Assembly (NCBI RefSeq): GCF_004138105.1
Contig: NZ_RXHQ01000005.1
Location: 1 to 64,000, forward strand
Direction of reading: 5' to 3'
DNA length: 64,000 bases
Source: Xylanivirga thermophila
GTDB lineage: Bacteria; Bacillota; Clostridia; Caldicoprobacterales; Xylanivirgaceae
Shown one piece after another: positions 1-7,794 of the stretch. Position 1 is the first letter of the stretch; every line of letters starts with the position of its first letter. The notes beneath the pieces are model-generated. The model was not told the DNA's origin and did no database searches. It worked only from the letters and a program-made list of their open reading frames with translations. A program made the position numbers and the translations under genes.

Positions 1-69
1 CAAGGAAAAAGGAAAAGGCATTGTGTAGTTTTGAGGGTGTAAGAACCTGAGTAAAAAAGTTAATAAATT

Positions 70-185
70 TTCGGTGGCGATGGCGAAGGGGAAACACCTG
101 TACCCATTCCGAACACAGCAGTTAAGCCCTTCAGCGCCGATGGTACTTGGGAGGAGACTCCCTGGGAGAGTAGGACGCTGCCGGA
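70..185 (+). rRNA. rrf: 5S ribosomal RNA
   Basis: Complete 5S rRNA of about 116 nt. The internal CCGAACACAGCAGTTAAGCC block, the GATGGTACTTGGGAGG region and the closing GGTGGCG/CGCTGCC terminal helix are all present. It lies directly upstream of a tRNA gene, so this is the distal end of an rRNA operon. Bases 1-69 look like the 23S-5S spacer, and no 23S 3' end is visible. The ends are set by pairing TTC at 70-72 with GGA at 183-185 and could be off by one or two bases. Confidence 0.96.
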
Positions 186-195
186 TTCTATATAT

Positions 196-270
196 TCCTC
201 AGTAGCTCAACGGTGGAGCACTCGGCTGTTAACCGAGGGGTTGTTGGTTCGAATCCAACCTGAGGAGCCA
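196..270 (+). tRNA. tRNA-Asn (anticodon GTT)
   Basis: A 75-nt cloverleaf with CCA encoded. The acceptor stem TCCTCAG pairs with CTGAGGA. The anticodon stem CTCGG/CCGAG encloses a loop with GTT, and the T arm carries GGTTCGAATCC. It starts 10 nt after the 5S rRNA and is probably cotranscribed with it. Confidence 0.97.
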
Positions 271-282
271 TTTATTTTTGGT

Positions 283-318
283 AAAAGTCATGCATATTTA
301 TATATGTATGACTTTTTA
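283..318 (+). terminator. Rho-independent terminator of the rRNA/tRNA operon
   Basis: A 15-bp inverted repeat (283-297 with 302-316, one G-T wobble) is followed by a T-rich tail. It sits 12 nt after the tRNA CCA end. Confidence 0.8.
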
Positions 319-433
319 TTTTTGGGAATTTGTATAACAACTGATAATGGAGCAGGATTTTGACCATATCTCTAGAATATAAAAGTGGCTAGTACTATAT
401 AATAAAATAAGTACCATAAAAGGGGGAAACTTT

Positions 434-724
434 ATGAAATCAAATAGTAGGTATGTACTCTTTATATTGATGTTATTAACTGTTTCTATTATACTTTCTG
501 GATGTATTCCTGGAGATGGACATAATACTAAGGAGAAACCTGCAGGCTTTTTTTGGGGGATATGGCATGGTTGGCTTGCACCATTATCCCTTATAATAGG
601 GATATTTGATAAAAATATTCGTATCTATGAGATATTCAATAATGGCTGGTGGTATGATTTTGGATTCTATATAGCTATTATAAGTGGGTTTGGTGGTATA
701 TCCCTTTTTCGTAAAAAGAGATAA
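434..724 (+). CDS. Small predicted lipoprotein/membrane protein of unknown function
   Basis: A 96-residue protein with an N-terminal hydrophobic signal and a lipobox-like LSGC, with Cys near residue 24. The middle is rich in Gly and Trp (FFWGIWHGW, NNGWWYDFGF), a second hydrophobic segment covers about residues 76-90, and the tail is basic (FRKKR). The Gly/Trp pattern recalls widespread small uncharacterised bacterial membrane proteins. No function can be assigned. A purine-rich ribosome binding site (AGGGGG) stands 8 nt before the ATG. The gene is monocistronic between two terminators, and its stop codon lies in the shared terminator with the convergent dehydrogenase gene. Confidence 0.75.
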   Translation: MKSNSRYVLFILMLLTVSIILSGCIPGDGHNTKEKPAGFFWGIWHGWLAPLSLIIGIFDKNIRIYEIFNNGWWYDFGFYIAIISGFGGISLFRKKR

Positions 725-758
725 AAACATCCCCCAAATAGTTGGGGGATGTTTTTAT
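721..758. terminator. Bidirectional terminator between convergent genes
   Basis: A perfect 17-bp inverted repeat (721-737 with 742-758) with a 4-nt loop. The A-run on one side and T-run on the other let it act on both strands. It overlaps the stop codons of both flanking genes. Confidence 0.9.
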
Positions 759-1966
759 CTACAGCATTTTTTCACATATGAATTCCATTTACTTTCTAGA
801 TTAGGATCATTTAAGGTATCCATTATATAGTCTGCAAATTCTTCACTAGTAGCACCGGTATTACGACCTGTTATCACCAGTTTCTTTTCATATTGTCCAC
901 ATATATCGAGGGCCATTTGGAGTCTTTTTGCTTCGCCCATATATCCTATATGCTCGAGTAGCATGGCGGCTCCTTTTATAATACTGCTAGGATCTGCATA
1001 TTGTGCCCTGTTTTCTTCTACCATACGAGGTGCAGAACCATGTATGGCTTCAAACATTGCATATCTTTTGCCAATATTTGCGCTGCCTGCAGTACCTACT
1101 CCACCTTGAAATTCAGCAGCTTCATCTGTTAAGATATCACCATAAAGATTGGGTAGTACCATAACTTTGAATTGGGTTCTTCGATTTGGATCAATAAGTT
1201 TTGCTGTCATTATATCTATATACCAGTCATCCCATTCTACCTCAGGGTAGTCTTTGGCTACTTTTCTGGCTATATCCAAGAATTTACCATCAGTAGTCTT
1301 TACTACATTTGCCTTTGTAACCACTGTTACCTTATTCATACCGCTTTTTTTAGCATAATCAAATGCTGCCTTTATGATTCTATAGGATCCTTCATAGGTG
1401 GCAACGGTAAAGTCTACAGCGATATCATTATTTACATGTATGCCGTCACTGCCAAGCGCATATGCACCTTCAGTATTTTCCCTATAAAAAACCCAGTCAA
1501 TGCCTTCTTCAGGTACTTTTACAGGTCGTACATTTGCAAATAGATCAAGTTCTTTTCGCATAGCCACATTTGCACTTTCAATGTTTGGCCATGGATCCCC
1601 CGCCCTTGGTGTAGTTGTAGGACCTTTCAGTATTACATGGCATTTTTTCAGTTCAGCCAGTACATCATCTGGAATGGGTTTCATTTGTTTTACCCGATTT
1701 TCTATAGTTAGACCATCTATCTCTTTGAACTGTATCTTGCCCTTCTCAAAATCGTCTTTCAATAAAAATTTAAGTATACGTTCGGCTTGTGCTGTTATGT
1801 AAGGACCTATGCCATCTCCGCCTACTATGCCTATTATTATAGTATCTAGCTTGCTATAGTCTAAAAATTCGGACTGCTTTTTCATCATCTCTACACGATC
1901 AAATTGCGCTTCCAAAAGCTTACCAAAATGCTCTTTTGCCTTCTCTATAGTCTCTTGTTTGGTCAT
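755..1966 (-). CDS. icd: Isocitrate/isopropylmalate dehydrogenase family protein, probably isocitrate dehydrogenase
   Basis: A 403-residue beta-decarboxylating dehydrogenase. The N-terminal GGDGIGP motif and the substrate loop SANVAMRK followed by FANVRPV carry the Ser, Asn and two Arg residues expected for isocitrate binding. FYRENTEGAY supplies the third Arg and the catalytic Tyr. Lys-containing VVTKANVVK and the LPNLYGDILTDEAAE metal-binding Asp cluster follow, then the EAIHGSAPR cofactor loop. The loop does not clearly settle NAD versus NADP. The enzyme would make 2-oxoglutarate, which fits with the nearby 2-oxoacid:ferredoxin oxidoreductase, although the two are not in one operon. The start is supported by a GGAGG site about 10 nt upstream. 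Homoisocitrate or another 3-substituted malate is a less likely substrate. Confidence 0.85.
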   Translation of the reverse strand: MTKQETIEKAKEHFGKLLEAQFDRVEMMKKQSEFLDYSKLDTIIIGIVGGDGIGPYITAQAERILKFLLKDDFEKGKIQFKEIDGLTIENRVKQMKPIPDDVLAELKKCHVILKGPTTTPRAGDPWPNIESANVAMRKELDLFANVRPVKVPEEGIDWVFYRENTEGAYALGSDGIHVNNDIAVDFTVATYEGSYRIIKAAFDYAKKSGMNKVTVVTKANVVKTTDGKFLDIARKVAKDYPEVEWDDWYIDIMTAKLIDPNRRTQFKVMVLPNLYGDILTDEAAEFQGGVGTAGSANIGKRYAMFEAIHGSAPRMVEENRAQYADPSSIIKGAAMLLEHIGYMGEAKRLQMALDICGQYEKKLVITGRNTGATSEEFADYIMDTLNDPNLESKWNSYVKKCCR

Positions 1967-2124
1967 TCTCCTTTGCCTCCTTCATATTGTATACATGTAT
2001 TTTATTATATAGTATTTTTCATATTTATACAATACAGAGGATTTTCAAAACTCATCTTCTTGAAGAATTATGATATAATAGTTATATGTACTGATATTTG
2101 ATATTTTAAAAAGGAGTGGATAAT

Positions 2125-2886
2125 ATGGCTGTTAAATTACCGGTTGCCTTGCAATTGTATACTGTACGTGAGGATACAAGCAAGGATTTTGTTGGTACAT
2201 TAAAAGAGGTATCCAAAATTGGATATCATGGTGTAGAACTTGCAGGTTTAGGTACATATACGGCAAAAGAGCTGAGAAAAGTATTAGATGATCTAAATCT
2301 CAGGGCAATAAGTGCCCATGTACCGTTGGAGAATATGGAAAAGGATCTTCAAAAGGAAATAGATGATGCAAAAACTTTGGGCTTAGACTATATAGTTGTA
2401 CCTTATTTGCAGGAAGATAGAAGAAAAGCTGCTGAAGACTATATAAAATTGGCTGAACAATTAGATATAATATCGGAAAAATGTACAGAGAATGATCTAC
2501 AGTTATGTTATCATAATCATGACTTTGAATTTCAGAAGTTTAATGATAAATATGCACTGAATATATTATTTGAAAACATTCCGGAAGAAAAACTGAAATG
2601 GGAGATAGATACATTTTGGGTTAAATATGCAGGACTTAATCCTGTTGACTATTTAAGAAATTATGGTAGTAAAATTCCCATAGTACATCTAAAGGATATG
2701 ATAAAGGATGAAAAACCGGTGTTTGCAGAAGTAGGGGAAGGCATTATGGATATGGAGAATATAATAGAGACGTCCAATGATATTGGTGCCAAGTGGCTTG
2801 TAGTAGAGCAAGATATATGTAAACGGCCGGCGCTTGAGAGTGCTCGTATAAGCTTCGAAAATATAAAAAAATGGGTGGTTGTTTGA
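2125..2886 (+). CDS. Sugar phosphate isomerase/epimerase (xylose isomerase-like TIM barrel)
   Basis: A 253-residue protein of the AP endonuclease 2/xylose isomerase-like TIM-barrel family. Candidate metal and catalytic residues are spread as expected: Glu in HGVELAG, His in CYHNHDFEF, Glu and Asp in WEIDTFW, His in VHLKD and Glu in VVEQD. The exact sugar is unknown. The ATG at 2125 is chosen over the in-frame GTG at 2116 because AAGGAG at 2111-2116 gives normal spacing only to 2125. The stop overlaps the start of the next gene, so the two are translationally coupled. Confidence 0.85.
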   Translation: MAVKLPVALQLYTVREDTSKDFVGTLKEVSKIGYHGVELAGLGTYTAKELRKVLDDLNLRAISAHVPLENMEKDLQKEIDDAKTLGLDYIVVPYLQEDRRKAAEDYIKLAEQLDIISEKCTENDLQLCYHNHDFEFQKFNDKYALNILFENIPEEKLKWEIDTFWVKYAGLNPVDYLRNYGSKIPIVHLKDMIKDEKPVFAEVGEGIMDMENIIETSNDIGAKWLVVEQDICKRPALESARISFENIKKWVVV

Positions 2887-3512
2887 AGGATAGATATTAT
2901 ACCATAAAGGAAGATGCTCAAATAGAGATAATTATAAACAAATCCCGATTTATTGGTACCGCTATTTTTGTAGAAAATGAAGAAAAAGCTATTGAGTCTC
3001 TGCAGACTATGCGGAATAAATACCCTGATGCTACTCATAACTGCTATGGATATGTGACGGGCTTGGATGTAGAGACAAAGCGCTTTAGCGATGATGGAGA
3101 ACCTGGTGGTACTGCAGGTATGCCCATATTGCAGGTAATAGAGCAAAGGGATATTAAAAATGTATTAGTGGTGGTAACCAGGTATTTTGGTGGTATAAAG
3201 CTAGGTGCAGGGGGGTTAGTCAGGGCATATACAAGGGCTACAGCAGAAGCCTTGGATAAGGCGGGAGTAGTCTGCATGCAGCTTTGCCACAAAGGTATAT
3301 TGTCTATGGATTATTCTAATTTGGGTATAATAGAATATTATCTCAATACCCATGGTATTCCAGTGCTTGATAAGGACTATAAGGAAAAAGTGAGCTTTAC
3401 CGTAATAACTAATGATGCATGGGATGATTTTAAATCTACTATGACAGATCTATGCAGTGGTAATATTAAGTGCCATTACTTGGAAGATACATTTTATCCA
3501 TGGGATCTATAA
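2883..3512 (+). CDS. YigZ/IMPACT family protein
   Basis: About 209 residues. The N-terminal UPF0029/IMPACT domain has KSRFIG, ATHNCYGYV, RFSDDGEPGGTAG and the glycine-rich TRYFGGIKLGAGGLVRAY. The C-terminal half is the DUF1949-type domain. The family is linked by homology to translation or stress control, but its biochemical role in bacteria is unsettled. The TTG at 2883 overlaps the upstream stop, giving a coupled start and an N-terminus (MKDRYYT) that fits the family. An ATG at 2871, twelve bases earlier, is the alternative. Confidence 0.88.
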   Translation: MKDRYYTIKEDAQIEIIINKSRFIGTAIFVENEEKAIESLQTMRNKYPDATHNCYGYVTGLDVETKRFSDDGEPGGTAGMPILQVIEQRDIKNVLVVVTRYFGGIKLGAGGLVRAYTRATAEALDKAGVVCMQLCHKGILSMDYSNLGIIEYYLNTHGIPVLDKDYKEKVSFTVITNDAWDDFKSTMTDLCSGNIKCHYLEDTFYPWDL

Positions 3513-3522
3513 TTGGGAGAAT

Positions 3523-4236
3523 TTATTTAGCACCTGAGATGAATTCTTCCAATGTTATATCTTTTTTAAATATTTTAGTAGCTGATTTTACACCTACATA
3601 TCTTATATGCCATGGTTCATAGTTATAGCCTGTAATATCTTCTTTGCCCTGTGGATATCGGATGATAAATCCATATTTATGGGCATTTTCTTTGAGCCAT
3701 TGGTATTCTGGTGTTTTCCCAAACCCTTCTTTAAGTAGATTCTTGGCACCTTTTTCACTAGTTATATCCATGGCTAATCCTGTTTGGTGCTCACTTTGCC
3801 CAGGGAGGGCTACATATTTCATAGCTTCTGCTTCTCCTGTGGCTAGTGCTTTTTGGTCAAATATCTGTTTCTGCCTTTCATAGGGCCGGTAGCCCGACAC
3901 ACCATATAGTTTCATACCATTTTTTTTAGCTTCAGCAAATAATGCCTCAATTGCCTCTGCAGCTTCTTTCCTCATTTGTTTTTTAGGTAGATCTTCCTTA
4001 AAGGTAAATTGTATATTTGGTGTTACTAAATCTTTTGGCACATAACCATTGGGTAAATTATTATTCCTATTTACCAAAACTAATATACTATCTGGGCTTG
4101 TTACTATCTGATTTTGCTGTTTAGGTGAAAAATGATTATGTAAGAAAGGAAATGAGATAGCTAGAATCAACAATAGGCAAAAGATTTTAAACCTTCTTTT
4201 TATAATATAGCGCCGTCTAATCTTTTTTCTTTTCAT
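3523..4236 (-). CDS. D-alanyl-D-alanine carboxypeptidase, VanY/M15B family
   Basis: A 237-residue protein. A basic N-terminus and one membrane segment (about residues 14-32) anchor an extracellular M15B domain. The zinc and catalytic motifs are SGYRPYERQ, SEHQTGLAMDIT (His and Asp ligands) and EPWHIRYVG (Glu base and His ligand). It would trim the terminal D-Ala from peptidoglycan stem peptides. The ATG at 4236 is preferred because AGGAGGG lies 10 nt upstream of it. The ATG 30 nt earlier (4266) has no such site. No van resistance genes are nearby, so this is ordinary wall maintenance. Confidence 0.9.
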   Translation of the reverse strand: MKRKKIRRRYIIKRRFKIFCLLLILAISFPFLHNHFSPKQQNQIVTSPDSILVLVNRNNNLPNGYVPKDLVTPNIQFTFKEDLPKKQMRKEAAEAIEALFAEAKKNGMKLYGVSGYRPYERQKQIFDQKALATGEAEAMKYVALPGQSEHQTGLAMDITSEKGAKNLLKEGFGKTPEYQWLKENAHKYGFIIRYPQGKEDITGYNYEPWHIRYVGVKSATKIFKKDITLEEFISGAK

Positions 4237-4461
4237 ATCAAAATATCCCTCCTGATTTTTGGTCATATGATAAGTTTACTCCATTATTCTTAAGAAAATA
4301 TTAATTTATTATTATGATTTAATAGTTATATGCCTATATATGTTTTATATTATCATATTTCATATTGCAAATTGCAGGTTGTAAAATTAGTACGTGCACT
4401 ATGCATAATTATGTGGTATAATCTTGGAAATATATTTATACGTAGGGCGAGGGGATCATGT

Positions 4462-5136
4462 ATGAAAGATACAACCAGAGTAACACTGTTTACCGGGCAC
4501 TTTGGCAGCGGTAAAACGGAGCTTGCCATAAATTACAGTATAAAATTATCAAAACAAGGTCATAAAGTCACATTGGTTGATTTGGATATTGTAAATCCAT
4601 TTTTCCGTTCAAATGAAGCAAAAGATATTCTAAACGCCCATGGCATAAAGGTGTTAGCTCCTAATTTTGCTGATACTACTTTAGATATACCATCCCTTCC
4701 TCCAGATATATATGGAGTTTTTTGTGATGAATCATCCAAGGTAGTGTTTGATGTAGGAGGAGATGAAGTAGGCGCTACTGTTCTCGGGAGATTTTATCCT
4801 CAGTTTAGGGAAGAGCCCTATACCATGTTTTATGTTATAAATACACTAAGACCCCTATCTAGTAATAAGGACGATATAGTAGATATGTTAATGGCGGTAC
4901 AAAAACATTCTAGGCTCAATGTGAGTTATCTTATAAATAATTCTAATCTATCATATGAAACAGATATCAATCATATATTAGATGGTCAATGCATAGTGGA
5001 AGATGTATCCAGAGAGACCAACATACCTATTGCATTTGTATCAGCAAGGAAGGACTTATTAGGCAAATTGCCGGATATGCATAGGACTGGTATATTTTCA
5101 TTGGATAAATTGTACATGCAGCCTCCCTGGATATAA
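4462..5136 (+). CDS. P-loop ATPase (MinD/ParA-like) upstream of 2-oxoacid oxidoreductase genes
   Basis: A 224-residue protein with a clear Walker A (GHFGSGKTE), a switch-like DLDIVNPFFRS and a Walker B-like VVFDVGGD. The overall plan matches SIMIBI-class nucleotide-binding proteins. It lies 40 nt upstream of the ferredoxin subunit and the three other subunits of a 2-oxoacid:ferredoxin oxidoreductase, pointing to a role in that complex, for example in cluster or cofactor handling. This is an inference from position. The ATG at 4462 is chosen over an upstream in-frame start at 4330 because GAGGGG at 4449-4454 gives a 7-nt spacing. A TGTGGTATAAT extended -10 at 4412-4422 may drive the operon. 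Confidence 0.78.
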   Translation: MKDTTRVTLFTGHFGSGKTELAINYSIKLSKQGHKVTLVDLDIVNPFFRSNEAKDILNAHGIKVLAPNFADTTLDIPSLPPDIYGVFCDESSKVVFDVGGDEVGATVLGRFYPQFREEPYTMFYVINTLRPLSSNKDDIVDMLMAVQKHSRLNVSYLINNSNLSYETDINHILDGQCIVEDVSRETNIPIAFVSARKDLLGKLPDMHRTGIFSLDKLYMQPPWI

Positions 5137-5175
5137 TATATTAAAAATATTAAGTATGATTGGAGGTTCGGTTAT

Positions 5176-5382
5176 ATGGCGAAGGTACTATTTGATGAGG
5201 AGCGGTGTAAGGGTTGTGAATTATGTACCGTGGTATGCCCCAAAGGTATAATAACGCTTAACAAGGATCATATAAATTCCAAGGGTTATCATCCAGCCAC
5301 GGTTGTTGACATGGACAAATGCATAGGCTGTGCTTTTTGTGCCCGTATATGTCCAGATGTAGCAATAACAGTAGAAAAGTAG
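5176..5382 (+). CDS. 2-oxoacid:ferredoxin oxidoreductase, ferredoxin (delta) subunit
   Basis: A 68-residue protein with two [4Fe-4S] motifs, CKGCELCTVVCP and CIGCAFCARICP. This is the expected delta (KorD/VorD-like) subunit, which passes electrons from the TPP-containing catalytic subunits to external ferredoxin. It is the first of four contiguous genes for the complex (5176-7749), with 18 nt to the alpha subunit gene. Confidence 0.93.
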   Translation: MAKVLFDEERCKGCELCTVVCPKGIITLNKDHINSKGYHPATVVDMDKCIGCAFCARICPDVAITVEK

Positions 5383-5400
5383 ATAAGGAGGGTTTGACGT

Positions 5401-6465
5401 ATGGCAAAGGTTTTGATGAAAGGAAATGAGGCTATAGCCGAATCAGCTATACAGGCAGGATGTAGATATTTTTTTGGTTATCCCATAACACCTCAAAATG
5501 AGATACCTGAATATATGGCAAAGAGATTGCCCAAGGTGAATGGGTGCTTTATACAGGCTGAAAGTGAGGTATCAGCCATAAATATGGTATATGGTGCTGC
5601 CGGTGCTGGCGCCAGGGTTATGACATCGTCGTCCAGCCCAGGTATTAGTTTAAAGCAGGAAGGTATTTCATATATAGCAGGGGCAGAACTTCCATGTGTG
5701 ATAGTAAACATGGTACGTGGAGGCCCGGGACTTGGAGGAATACAGCCTGCACAGTCCGATTATTTTCAATCTACAAAGGGCGGTGGCCATGGGGACTATC
5801 ATTTAGTGGTATTTGCTCCATCTACTGTACAGGAGGCAGTAGACCTTGTGGCTGAAGGTTTTGATATAGCGGATCAATATAGAAATCCAGTTATGATATT
5901 AGGCGATGGTATGATAGGGCAGATGATGGAACCTGTGGAGTTTGAAGGGATTAAAAGGCGGGAACTACCTGAAAAGACGTGGGCTACTACTGGTTGGGAT
6001 GGTAAAAGGGAGAGAAGTATTATAAATTCGTTATATATAGATCCTAAAGAATTGGAGGATCATGTGCTCCATATATATGATAAGTATGAAGCTATAAAGA
6101 GGAATGAAGCCAGGGTGGAGTGTTATAACTGTAAAGGGGCGGAAGTAATAGTAGCTGCATATGGAACTACAGCCAGGATTATAAAGAAGGTTATACAGCT
6201 TGCAAAGGCTCAAGGTATAAATATTGGACTTATAAGGCCCATTACCGTTTGGCCATTTCCATATGCTGCATTTAGTGACTGGGCAAATAAAGACCATGTA
6301 AAGGCATTTTTGACGGTAGAGATGAGTATGGGACAGATGATTGAGGATGTTCGTTTAGGAGTAAATGGTGAAAAGTCTGTATATTTTTATGGCAGAACCG
6401 GTGGCATGGTCCCAACCCCCGAAGCCATATTATCAGAGATAAACAAGATAAAGGAGGGGATGTAG
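5401..6465 (+). CDS. 2-oxoacid:ferredoxin oxidoreductase, alpha subunit (VorB/KorA type)
   Basis: A 354-residue subunit. The N-terminal pyrimidine-binding domain begins with the family pattern GNEAIAESAIQAGCRYFFGYPITPQ (split here: GNEAIAESAI then FFGYPITPQNE). The QAESEVSAI motif contains the TPP-activating Glu. A transketolase C-terminal-like domain occupies the second half (VIVAAYGTTARI, GLIRPITVWPFP). Length and order match KorA/VorB. Substrate choice (2-oxoglutarate versus branched-chain 2-oxoacids) cannot be decided from sequence reading alone. AAGGAGGG sits 8 nt before the ATG. Confidence 0.92.
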   Translation: MAKVLMKGNEAIAESAIQAGCRYFFGYPITPQNEIPEYMAKRLPKVNGCFIQAESEVSAINMVYGAAGAGARVMTSSSSPGISLKQEGISYIAGAELPCVIVNMVRGGPGLGGIQPAQSDYFQSTKGGGHGDYHLVVFAPSTVQEAVDLVAEGFDIADQYRNPVMILGDGMIGQMMEPVEFEGIKRRELPEKTWATTGWDGKRERSIINSLYIDPKELEDHVLHIYDKYEAIKRNEARVECYNCKGAEVIVAAYGTTARIIKKVIQLAKAQGINIGLIRPITVWPFPYAAFSDWANKDHVKAFLTVEMSMGQMIEDVRLGVNGEKSVYFYGRTGGMVPTPEAILSEINKIKEGM

Positions 6466-7200
6466 ATGTCAGTAGTATTTGAAAAGCCCCAGGCACTTAC
6501 AGACAAGCCATTTCACTATTGCCCTGGATGTACCCATGGGATTGTCCATAGGCTGGTAGCGGAAGCAATAGATGAGTTGGGAGTACAGGAGCGGACGATA
6601 GGTGTGGCACCCGTTGGGTGTGCAGTATTTGCCTATGAATATTTTAATTGCGATATGCAGGAGGCTTCACACGGCAGGGCGCCGGCGGTAGCAACCGGAA
6701 TAAAAAGGGTTCTTCCCGATAGGGTAGTTTTTACCTATCAAGGAGATGGAGATTTGGCTTCTATAGGTACTGCTGAGATAGTACATGCTGCTGCCAGGGG
6801 TGAGAAGATCACCACTATATTTATAAATAATGCTATTTATGGTATGACTGGAGGGCAGATGGCACCTACTACCCTTATAGGTCAGGTAACGACCACATCG
6901 CCATATGGCAGGGAGGTAGAGAGGGCAGGTTATCCAGTGCGCATGAGTGAGATGCTCTCTACTTTGGATGGGTCTGCCTATATAGCCAGGGTATCAGTTC
7001 ACGATGTAAAACATATAATAGAGGCTAAAAAGGCTATAAAAAAGGCATTTGAGATGCAACTATCTGGCAAGGGTTTTGCACTTGTTGAGGTACTGTCTAC
7101 TTGTCCTACAAATTGGGGTATGACGCCTATTGAAGCCCTTAAATGGGTACAAGATAGTATGATCCCATATTACCCTTTAGGGGTTTATAAGGAGGTTTAG
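6466..7200 (+). CDS. 2-oxoacid:ferredoxin oxidoreductase, beta (TPP-binding) subunit
   Basis: A 244-residue protein starting immediately after the alpha stop codon. The TPP/Mg2+ motif is [17 protein letters not shown] followed by [19 protein letters not shown]. The conserved CPGCTHG near the N-terminus and the later STCPTNWGM are typical KorB/VorB signatures. Together with the alpha, gamma and delta subunits it decarboxylates a 2-oxoacid to an acyl-CoA and reduces ferredoxin. Confidence 0.93.
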   Translation: MSVVFEKPQALTDKPFHYCPGCTHGIVHRLVAEAIDELGVQERTIGVAPVGCAVFAYEYFNCDMQEASHGRAPAVATGIKRVLPDRVVFTYQGDGDLASIGTAEIVHAAARGEKITTIFINNAIYGMTGGQMAPTTLIGQVTTTSPYGREVERAGYPVRMSEMLSTLDGSAYIARVSVHDVKHIIEAKKAIKKAFEMQLSGKGFALVEVLSTCPTNWGMTPIEALKWVQDSMIPYYPLGVYKEV

Positions 7201-7203
7201 GGA

Positions 7204-7749
7204 ATGACGCAAGAAATAATAATATCAGGGTTTGGCGGTCAAGGAGTTATGTTAATGGGTCAGCTCCTTGCATATAGTGGTATGTTAGAGGAAAAACATG
7301 TATCCTGGTTACCATCTTATGGTCCGGAAATGAGGGGCGGTACGGCCAATTGTAATGTCATAGTATCTGATGATCCTGTTGCATCTCCGATAGTAAATAG
7401 GGCGAACTGCGTAATAGCTATGAATGCTCCATCACTTGATAAGTTTGAGGGAGCAGTGCTCCCAGGTGGAATGCTTTTTATAAATAGTTCATTGATAGAT
7501 AAAAAGTCATCAAGGGAGGATATAGATATATACTATATTCCTGCAAATGAAATTGCGGATCAGCTCGGTAACAGCAGGGTAGCAAATATGGTAATGGTAG
7601 GTTCATATATAAAGAAGACGGGGATTGTATCTCCAGAATCGGTTTTAGAATCATTGAGAAAAGTATTGGGACCTTCTAAGGAACGTTTTATCCCCATAAA
7701 TAAAAAGGCGTTAAGGATGGGTGCAGATTGTATAGAAAGAAACAAATAA
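7204..7749 (+). CDS. 2-oxoacid:ferredoxin oxidoreductase, gamma subunit
   Basis: A 181-residue protein of the pyruvate/ketoisovalerate oxidoreductase gamma family. It has the N-terminal SGFGGQGVMLMGQLLA motif and SYGPEMRGGTANC. It starts 3 nt after the beta subunit stop, preceded by AAGGAGG inside the beta gene's end. It is the last gene of the operon, since a strong terminator follows at once. Confidence 0.93.
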   Translation: MTQEIIISGFGGQGVMLMGQLLAYSGMLEEKHVSWLPSYGPEMRGGTANCNVIVSDDPVASPIVNRANCVIAMNAPSLDKFEGAVLPGGMLFINSSLIDKKSSREDIDIYYIPANEIADQLGNSRVANMVMVGSYIKKTGIVSPESVLESLRKVLGPSKERFIPINKKALRMGADCIERNK

Positions 7750-7750
7750 T

Positions 7751-7794
7751 AAAAAGGCTTTCTCTTAGTTAATAAGGGAAGGCTTTTTTATTAT
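7751..7794 (+). terminator. Terminator of the oxidoreductase operon
   Basis: A long stem between 7751-7767 and 7773-7789, with one bulge and G-T wobbles, ends in a run of six T. The symmetric A-run upstream may let it also end the convergent gene at 7795. Confidence 0.82.

Noticed and set aside
1172-1802. Plus-strand open frames inside the dehydrogenase gene
   Set aside because: They are antisense shadows of a conserved gene, with no ribosome site and no family resemblance.
3523-4236. Vancomycin resistance locus
   Set aside because: Only a VanY-type carboxypeptidase is present, with no vanHAX or VanRS genes. M15B enzymes are common wall enzymes.
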